From contig JAHHTE010000071.1 of the NCBI GenBank assembly GCA_020024815.1, positions 1 through 9,551 of the forward strand: a stretch of DNA of 9,551 nucleotides. Direction: 5' to 3'. Each line of letters begins with the position of its first letter. Positions within the stretch are counted from its first letter, which is position 1. Shown in pieces: positions 4,955-9,551 of this stretch. Made by a program: the position numbers and the translations under genes. Under the pieces are notes generated by a model. The model saw nothing but the letters and a program-made list of their open reading frames with translations. It made no database searches and was not told the origin of the DNA. This stretch comes from Mailhella sp. (GTDB lineage Bacteria; Desulfobacterota; Desulfovibrionia; Desulfovibrionales; Desulfovibrionaceae).

Positions 4955-6887
4955 AGGGATCGATTGGTTCAGGAACTTCTGCATAAACTCCTTGGGCAAT
5001 AATTCGTCTAGGTTTTGGTCCGTCATCTTTTTTCTCTGCTTTATCAATACTTGGGTTAGGAAGTGTGTTATACATACGCCAGAAGAAAGGATAATAATCA
5101 TTTAAAATATTAGGGTTCACAAGTTTTACACGAGGACGAAGATATGCACCTAGTGCATACGCCACAGCCCAAGCAGCACTTGGAGCCATAAATGGAGCAT
5201 AAAGAGGGTCAATTTTTTCTTTATCTAAACCATAGCCTAAGTGAGCAAAAAAGCTTTCTGTAATTGGGCTTTCTTTTACAGCATTAGACATTTCAATTTG
5301 ATTACCATTTGCCCAAGCCCAAAGTGTAAGAAGTGTTGCTGTTTCTAAAGAACATGGAGGAATAGTATTTCCATTTACTTTTCCAGAATCGCCTTTAGCT
5401 GTTGCAATAGTATTTTCAATACTAAAATCTAAACCTGCAAAATGGAGTATTTGTTCAAGATATTTTTGTTGACCTTTTTTTGTCCAATGTCCTTTTAGAC
5501 TTACATAACCACTTGTAAATGCAGGTAAAAGGAAGAAAGAGATACAAATTTCACCATCAGAAGGAAGAATAATTTCTTCAGGTAAAAAAATTTCTTGAGG
5601 TTCTATACTAATGCTATCAGTTGTAAATTGCACAGGAAGTTTTGCCGTTGCAATAATTTCTTTAATATCTTCAAGTTCAATATTCCAAGCATTAAGTTTT
5701 TCTTCATTATTTTGTAATTCAGCGTAATATGCTTTCATATCAAAACATACAGGGCTTTCCCAAAATGGAGCAGCAAGAATAAGAGCAAAAACAAAATCCA
5801 TTGGGAGATTACTTGGAATTTCTATTTCACTTGCAAGCATACCACTAGCTTCAATTCTAATTGGTAATCCAATGCTTGCAGGAATAACTTGCACAAGTCT
5901 TGCACTAAATTTTGCAAGAAATTGAGAAATAGGTGCAAAATCAAGTTTGCAAAGTTGGTTTTCACCTGTAATTTTAAGATGATAAGGTAAGCCAAGACTA
6001 AGTGCTAAACAAAGCCATAAACTTTGTTCATCACTTCCAACATGAATAATTTTATCATTTCCACGTTGCAAGCCTTTTGCAGAACGGCTTAAAATTGTTC
6101 CATTATTTTCAAACCACAAATCCCCACCCATAGCATTTAATGATTTAATGGTGTGAATAATTGAGTCAGTAAGTGGAACATTTTTCATTTTTGTAGCTTT
6201 ACCACTAGCTGCTGCAAGAGTCATATAAAAACGAGCTAAGCGACTAGACGCTGGTGCTTGTAAATCAACTGCAACAGGTTTTGGAAGTGGAGCTAAATTA
6301 TATGCATGATCATAATCTGTTTCATCAACAGCTTTTACGCTTTGGATAAGTAAATAAAGTTCACGAGAAATTTTTGGATCAGGACAGTATTTTGCAGTGT
6401 TAGCTTCCCATGAAGTACGAATGGCTTTTTCAGTGTTAGCGTCAAGAGATTTAAAACTAATCATTCTTTCAATAACTTTAGCACGTTTTGCCATAAGTTT
6501 GATAATACCACGATCTAAATCGCATACTTCTAAAAGATCAGCTTGTTTTGGGCTAATACCTTTTTCAGAACGTCTTCTTTCTGGTCTATCATTTCTTTTT
6601 TCTTTATCAAATTTGTCATTTTTTTCAAAGCGAGGCTTATCAAAACGAGGCTTGTCAAAATGGCGTTCTTTATCGTCAAAACGTCCTTTATCTTCAAAAT
6701 GTCTTGGACGTTCTTTTCTTTCTTCTCTTGGTCTATCCTCATGTTTTTCACGAAAAGGACGACCATCTTTATCTTTTCGTTCACTGCGTCTTTCAAAACG
6801 AGATTTTTCGCCAAATTTACCAAATTTTTGTCCGTCACGATCTTTACGGAAGTTTTTTCCGTCATCATTTCTTCTGAAATTACTCAT
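4944..6887 (-). CDS. Chorismate-mutase-like / EPSP-synthase-like fusion with charged N-terminal tail, probable pseudoenzyme
   Basis: The 647-aa product has three parts. Residues 1-108 are a K/R/D/E/F-rich disordered tail with DKPRF repeats. Residues about 112-187 resemble an AroQ chorismate mutase: against the E. coli domain, R28, K39, D48 and E52 correspond to R135, K146, D149 and E153, but R11, R51 and Q88 are replaced (L118, T152, V187). Residues about 208-610 follow the EPSP synthase (AroA) fold: SSRLARFYMTLAAASG, VKES (537-540) and the LVNPNILNDYYPFFWRM ending match by pattern. The active site is mostly gone: K22 is S214, the NAGT loop is SDEQ (285-288), R124 is L315, Q171 is D364, R344 is I542, R386 is A572 and K411 is D597. 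Only S23, R27, E341 and perhaps D313 equivalents remain (S215, R219, E539, D444). GAAGGA precedes the ATG. It heads the five-gene minus-strand run. Normal EPSP synthase activity is unlikely; the true function is unknown. Alignments were made by eye. Confidence 0.8.
   Translation of the reverse strand: MSNFRRNDDGKNFRKDRDGQKFGKFGEKSRFERRSERKDKDGRPFREKHEDRPREERKERPRHFEDKGRFDDKERHFDKPRFDKPRFEKNDKFDKEKRNDRPERRRSEKGISPKQADLLEVCDLDRGIIKLMAKRAKVIERMISFKSLDANTEKAIRTSWEANTAKYCPDPKISRELYLLIQSVKAVDETDYDHAYNLAPLPKPVAVDLQAPASSRLARFYMTLAAASGKATKMKNVPLTDSIIHTIKSLNAMGGDLWFENNGTILSRSAKGLQRGNDKIIHVGSDEQSLWLCLALSLGLPYHLKITGENQLCKLDFAPISQFLAKFSARLVQVIPASIGLPIRIEASGMLASEIEIPSNLPMDFVFALILAAPFWESPVCFDMKAYYAELQNNEEKLNAWNIELEDIKEIIATAKLPVQFTTDSISIEPQEIFLPEEIILPSDGEICISFFLLPAFTSGYVSLKGHWTKKGQQKYLEQILHFAGLDFSIENTIATAKGDSGKVNGNTIPPCSLETATLLTLWAWANGNQIEMSNAVKESPITESFFAHLGYGLDKEKIDPLYAPFMAPSAAWAVAYALGAYLRPRVKLVNPNILNDYYPFFWRMYNTLPNPSIDKAEKKDDGPKPRRIIAQGVYAEVPEPIDPYDD
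6626..6655 (-). repeat. Tandem 15-bp coding repeat (DKPRF units)
   Basis: Two adjacent 15-bp units, CAAAGCGAGGCTTAT and CAAAACGAGGCTTGT, differ at two positions and code on the minus strand for the DKPRF units of the fusion protein's tail. A further related stretch (RFEKNDKFDK) follows in the protein. Such in-frame units can change number by slippage. Confidence 0.6.
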
Positions 6888-7008
6888 TCTTTGTCCTTCA
6901 TAAAGCGTTAATGCTGTAAAATGTGCCTTTTTTATAAAGCAATTAAAGTGCTAAAAAGATAGCTTTAAAGCAAGGTTATGGCAATAGCACAAACAAAAAA
7001 ATTAAAAT

Positions 7009-7761
7009 TTACTCGGAAAGACTTTGTTCGTTAAGTGTTTCAAGTTCTTTATTTTTTTCTTTTTTGTTTGTAGAGCTATCCACAATTTGCTCTTGTCCTT
7101 CCTCAAAGTCAATAGCAAGATTTGGTTCAAGAGCTAATTGTAATTGTTTTGTAATATTTCGATATATTTTACTTTCAGTGCTTTGAGAATAAATTGTTAA
7201 GTCTCTAATAAGAAAGGGTTTAGCTTGCCAATATGTTCCACTTCTATCAGAGATGATAAGAAAATATTCTCTTGCGTGTCTTGTATTATTTTTTGTTATT
7301 TTATTTTTAGTTTGCATTTCATCAACACGGCAATAAATAAGCCAATCAGAAATAGAATCTTCATTCCAATGTAATTCCCCTAAAAGACTAAGGGTAATTT
7401 TTTGTAAACCTTGTTCTAAAACAAAACCATGTGAATACATTTTAGCTTTTGTTTTGGTATGACGAAAATTTTTAAATGTCCAATTTTCACTTTCTTCGTG
7501 GCTTGGATAAATAAAAGAAAGAGCTATTTTTTCATATAGATTTTTTCCTGACATAACTCCCCACTCTAAATTAAAGAGATTAATAGGATTAAAGCCTGGA
7601 ATTTCTTCTGTTACTATGCCATGTTTTGTAAAATCAGCATACAATAAGGTTTTTATATTTTGATAAATAGCATTATCATAAATTCGAATTACACCACGTG
7701 GATTTGCAAAAGCAGTACAAGAATAAAAAAGAAAAATACAAAAAAATACAATTTTTTTCAT
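7009..7761 (-). CDS. Exported protein of unknown function
   Basis: The frame extends upstream to 7845, but the ATG at 7761 is chosen because it is preceded by CGGTG and begins a clear Sec signal peptide: MKK, a hydrophobic core (IVFFCIFLFYS) and an AFA|N cleavage site after residue 19. The 250-aa product would have a mature periplasmic part of about 230 residues with alternating strand-like and charged segments and no further membrane span. The last 35 residues form a charged, probably disordered tail (EEGQEQIVDS...). I recognise no family and no catalytic motif. It is divergent from the lipoprotein gene at 7899 across a 137-bp spacer. The next gene on the same strand starts 121 bp downstream of its stop, so it may be a separate unit. 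Confidence 0.75.
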   Translation of the reverse strand: MKKIVFFCIFLFYSCTAFANPRGVIRIYDNAIYQNIKTLLYADFTKHGIVTEEIPGFNPINLFNLEWGVMSGKNLYEKIALSFIYPSHEESENWTFKNFRHTKTKAKMYSHGFVLEQGLQKITLSLLGELHWNEDSISDWLIYCRVDEMQTKNKITKNNTRHAREYFLIISDRSGTYWQAKPFLIRDLTIYSQSTESKIYRNITKQLQLALEPNLAIDFEEGQEQIVDSSTNKKEKNKELETLNEQSLSE

Positions 7762-7796
7762 AAAACACCGATAATTTAAAAAATATGGAATACTTA

Positions 7797-7811
7797 TTGC
7801 AACATGTGCAA
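7797..7811. promoter_or_regulatory. Inverted repeat TTGCA-N5-TGCAA in the divergent spacer
   Basis: TTGCAACATGTGCAA has perfect 5-bp arms around 5 bp. It lies 36 bp upstream of the minus-strand start at 7761 and 41 bp upstream of the plus-strand extended -10 box. Its size fits a dimeric regulator, but no specific regulator can be named. Confidence 0.3.
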
Positions 7812-7848
7812 GAAAAGGATACGTTGTGTCAAGAAAATAACGCATACC

Positions 7849-7878
7849 TGTTATACTGATATTTTGCTAAAATAGCAA
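7849..7878 (+). promoter_or_regulatory. Extended -10 promoter and overlapping inverted repeat for the lipoprotein gene
   Basis: TG-T-TATACT (7849-7857) is a good extended -10 element, about 42 bp before the chosen start codon; no good -35 is seen at the usual spacing. Just downstream, around the expected start of transcription, TTGCTA-AAA-TAGCAA (7864-7878) has 6-bp arms around 3 bp and could be an operator or the first hairpin of the leader. Confidence 0.45.
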
Positions 7879-7898
7879 TAAACAAAATGAGGCTCTTT

Positions 7899-8705
7899 AT
7901 GGAAAAAGAAAAACAAAATCAAAATATTATGAATATATCAAGACGAATGGTATTTTTCTGCTTTTTGTTTCTTTGTTTGGGAGTTAGTGCTTGTTCTACG
8001 GTTAAAGGAACAGCTTCTTATGCGTATGATACAACAAAAGAATTTGTGAACCCTCGCTATGGGAGAATGGATTTTGACTTATCAGAAGGCTTACGTTTTT
8101 ATAAACAAGCAGGAATTTATTTAGGTGAAATTTATACGCAAGTTCACCCCAATATTAATCTTGAAAAAAGACCAACAGCCTTATTTATTCCTATGGGATT
8201 AGTACAAGAAAATAGGGATCATGAGGCTATTTCTCAAGGTGTTTCAAGAATTGTTTGGCAAAGTTTTCTTGCAGAAAGTACTTTTGCTACATTAGAATAT
8301 GCAGAACTTGGTATTCCTTATACTTTAGAGCATGCTCTTCCTTATGCAGAACAAAAAGGTGCTGAGTATTTAGTTGGTGGACTTATTCAACAATACTATG
8401 ATGGTGGAGCAAATGGAGATTCTCGCTTTGCTATGCAATTACAAGTTTATCATGTGGCAAGCGGTTCTTTAATATGGTCTATAAATCATAGTGGTGTATT
8501 ACCATATAAAAATGATGGTGATTTTGCTGCATTTAAAATAAAAAATCGTATGCCTGTAAATCCTATGTCTACATTGGTTTCTGCTGTTGGTAGTGAATTA
8601 GCTATTTTATTGCATTATTGGACAGAACCAAAACTTATGAAAGCTAAAGAAAGACAAAAAGAAAGAGATTCTTTTAAAGGACGTCTTTATCCTAGTGCAT
8701 TCTAG
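7899..8705 (+). CDS. Lipoprotein of unknown function
   Basis: Two ATGs open this frame. The second, at 7899, is chosen because TGAGG (7888-7892) lies six bases before it; the first, at 7887, has no ribosome binding site. The 268-aa product begins with a basic stretch and a hydrophobic segment (MVFFCFLFLCLG) ending in lipobox VSAC, so Cys32 would be lipidated. Residue 33 is Ser, which favours sorting to the outer membrane by the E. coli rule. The centre (about 120-205, with ALPYAEQKGAEYLVGGLI and a following VYHVASGSLIWS) resembles the general pattern of CsgG/LpoB/FlgO-like periplasmic domains, where a 'GADYLLxG' strand is followed by a 'TGxxLWS' strand. This similarity is weak and inferred by eye. 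A strong terminator ends the transcript 15 bp after the stop, so the gene is probably monocistronic. Confidence 0.8.
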   Translation: MEKEKQNQNIMNISRRMVFFCFLFLCLGVSACSTVKGTASYAYDTTKEFVNPRYGRMDFDLSEGLRFYKQAGIYLGEIYTQVHPNINLEKRPTALFIPMGLVQENRDHEAISQGVSRIVWQSFLAESTFATLEYAELGIPYTLEHALPYAEQKGAEYLVGGLIQQYYDGGANGDSRFAMQLQVYHVASGSLIWSINHSGVLPYKNDGDFAAFKIKNRMPVNPMSTLVSAVGSELAILLHYWTEPKLMKAKERQKERDSFKGRLYPSAF

Positions 8706-8720
8706 TTTTATTGTGAAAAT

Positions 8721-8751
8721 AAAAAGTGGGGAAAGATTTTCCCCACTTTTT
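8721..8751. terminator. Strong bidirectional intrinsic terminator
   Basis: A perfect 14-bp stem (8721-8734 with 8738-8751, AAAAAGTGGGGAAA and complement) closes on a 3-nt loop GAT. The T-run in the right arm gives a U-tract on the plus strand, ending the lipoprotein transcript, and the A-run in the left arm gives one on the minus strand. Confidence 0.9.
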
Positions 8752-8763
8752 GTGCATTTATGA

Positions 8764-8832
8764 TAAAATAATTCTTTAAACGTAGTAAGATAAATCTTGT
8801 AATAAAATAATTATTAAAAAATTCTTTAAAGG
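8764..8832 (+). promoter_or_regulatory. acpS leader with a direct repeat and ribosome binding site
   Basis: ATTCTTTAAA occurs at 8771-8780 and 8821-8830, and TAAAATAATT at 8764-8773 and 8803-8812, all between the upstream terminator and acpS. AAAGG (8828-8832), at the end of the second repeat, is the ribosome binding site six bases before the ATG at 8839. The acpS promoter must lie in this stretch, but no convincing -35/-10 pair stands out. Confidence 0.4.
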
Positions 8833-8838
8833 CTTAAT

Positions 8839-9243
8839 ATGATTGTTGGAATTGGGACAGATATTGTTGTTATTGAGCGAATAAGCCAAAATATTATGAG
8901 ATATGGTGATTGTTTTGCTCAAAAAATATTAACAGAGAAAGAATTTTTACAAATGCCAAAACAAAACCAAAGACGTCAAGCTGAATGGCTTGCAGCACAT
9001 TTTGCTTGTAAGGAAGCAGCAGTTAAAGCTTTGGGAACAGGTTTTTCTGAAGGTATAGCTCCAAGTCATGTTGAAGTTTTACGCGATGAGGGGAAAGCCC
9101 CAACATTAACTTTTTTAGATAAAGCCTTAGAAAAAGCAAAAAGCTTAGGTGTAACACATTGTTTTGTAAGTTATAGCCATGAAAAAGAACATGCTATTGC
9201 TTTTGTTACTCTTGAAAAAAGTATAAAATATTCATTATTTTAA
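8839..9243 (+). CDS. acpS: Holo-[acyl-carrier-protein] synthase
   Basis: This 134-aa protein is a member of the AcpS group of 4'-phosphopantetheinyl transferases. It moves phosphopantetheine from CoA to a serine of acyl carrier protein, activating it for fatty acid synthesis in the cytoplasm. MIVGIGTDIVVIERI carries the Mg2+-binding Asp (D8), and HFACKEAAVKALGTGF carries the second acidic ligand (E59) and the Lys/Gly motif. FVSYSHEKEHAIAFV near the end is the usual SxSH strand. Length is normal for the family (about 120-135 aa). AAAGG is well placed before the ATG. It has its own unit between a terminator and a gene-free region; the frequent neighbour pdxJ is not present in the window. Confidence 0.95.
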   Translation: MIVGIGTDIVVIERISQNIMRYGDCFAQKILTEKEFLQMPKQNQRRQAEWLAAHFACKEAAVKALGTGFSEGIAPSHVEVLRDEGKAPTLTFLDKALEKAKSLGVTHCFVSYSHEKEHAIAFVTLEKSIKYSLF

Positions 9244-9551
9244 TTTGCAAAAAGTATATTTGTTTGTATTATCTATTAGTAAGCTACCTATAATATTTCA
9301 AAAGTTAAATTTTTATAGTTATGTAATGTAGTATTCATAGAGCTTACTTGAGAGCTTTTTTCTTTTTATCAATAAGTTTTTATTCACAATCAACTTGATA
9401 GTATGAAAAAAATATTACAAAAAATATCAAGTTCTATTTATTAATGTAATTTTAAGTAATACTTTTTTTTCAAGTTTTACTTCCTTTATATTATTTTTCA
9501 TATTTTTATTAAAAATAACTTTATAAAAATTATAGTTACTGTAACTATCTT
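9244..9551. other. Gene-free AT-rich region after acpS
   Basis: No convincing coding frame or RNA gene is seen. A weak AGCT/AGCT hairpin with a following T-run (about 9339-9365) might end the acpS transcript. AACTTGATA (9392-9400) and TATCAAGTT (9425-9433) form a perfect 9-bp inverted repeat 24 bp apart. Two hyphenated palindromes stand near the right edge and are listed separately. The stretch may be the promoter region of a gene starting beyond the window. Confidence 0.5.
9501..9548. promoter_or_regulatory. Two adjacent 17-bp palindromes at the window edge
   Basis: TATTTTTA-T-TAAAAATA (9501-9517) and ATAGTTAC-T-GTAACTAT (9532-9548) each have perfect 8-bp arms around one base, 14 bp apart. 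The second is not simple A/T sequence and has a degenerate relative, ATAGTTATGTAAT, at 9315-9327. They look like operator sites for a regulator of a gene to the right, but no gene is visible to test this. Confidence 0.4.

Noticed and set aside
4955..5101. Longer start for the small coiled-coil gene (123 aa instead of 74)
   Set aside because: The extension lies entirely inside the EPSP-synthase-like gene in another frame, reads like antisense-frame filler, and the ATG at 4954 forms the usual stop-start overlap.
6397..6911. Long open frames on the opposite strand and in a second frame over the tail of the fusion protein
   Set aside because: They are Ser/Arg/Leu- or Phe/Lys-rich mirrors of the repetitive K/R/D/E codons, with no ribosome binding site or family match.
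6888..7008. Terminator between the exported protein and the fusion gene
   Set aside because: Only a weak 5-bp AAATT/AATTT stem with a T-run is present around 6996-7010; too poor to call in such AT-rich DNA.
7762..7845. Upstream start of the exported protein (278 aa)
   Set aside because: It would put 28 residues before a textbook signal peptide and uses up most of the divergent spacer; the ATG at 7761 has a fitting ribosome binding site.

Overview
The window is AT-rich (roughly two thirds A+T by eye), with Shine-Dalgarno-led genes and Gram-negative envelope genes: an ADP-heptose epimerase for LPS inner core, lipoproteins and a two-membrane spanin pair. The zinc-ribbon plus Yip1 protein and the terminator-like intergenic repeats recall low-GC relatives of Desulfovibrio (Desulfovibrionaceae). 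That placement is a recollection-based inference, not a proven assignment.

Layout. (1) 1-217: a transposon-like terminal repeat (37-57) and a decayed copy of a composite hairpin repeat (R1, 100-185). (2) 218-1198, plus strand: a compact phage-type lysis cassette made of a T7-lysozyme-like amidase, an Rz-like inner-membrane spanin and an overlapping Rz1-like outer-membrane lipoprotein. No holin or other phage gene is visible. (3) 1199-2014: an 816-bp gene-free stretch holding a terminator/repeat (R3), a 373-bp MITE-like element with 21-bp terminal inverted repeats and a GC-richer core, a 20-bp-periodic AT motif, and another terminator/repeat (R2). (4) 6887-2015, minus strand: a tightly packed five-gene run coding for a chorismate-mutase-like/EPSP-synthase-like fusion with a charged N-terminal tail, a 74-aa coiled-coil protein, a YkgJ-type cysteine-cluster protein, HldD, and the zinc-ribbon/Yip1 membrane protein. 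(5) 7009-7761, minus strand: an exported protein of unknown function. It is divergent from (6) 7899-8705, plus strand: a lipoprotein ending at a strong bidirectional terminator. (7) 8839-9243: holo-ACP synthase. (8) 9244-9551: gene-free AT-rich DNA with three inverted repeats.

The most notable points are two. First, the large fusion protein keeps the EPSP synthase fold signature along its whole length but has lost almost every catalytic residue, so it looks like a repurposed pseudoenzyme. It is translationally coupled to a small coiled-coil protein and sits in front of envelope and metal-cluster genes. Second, the orphan lysis cassette is bracketed by two dispersed repeat families, and the two flanks show the same repeat order, which suggests insertion, duplication or recombination at this locus.
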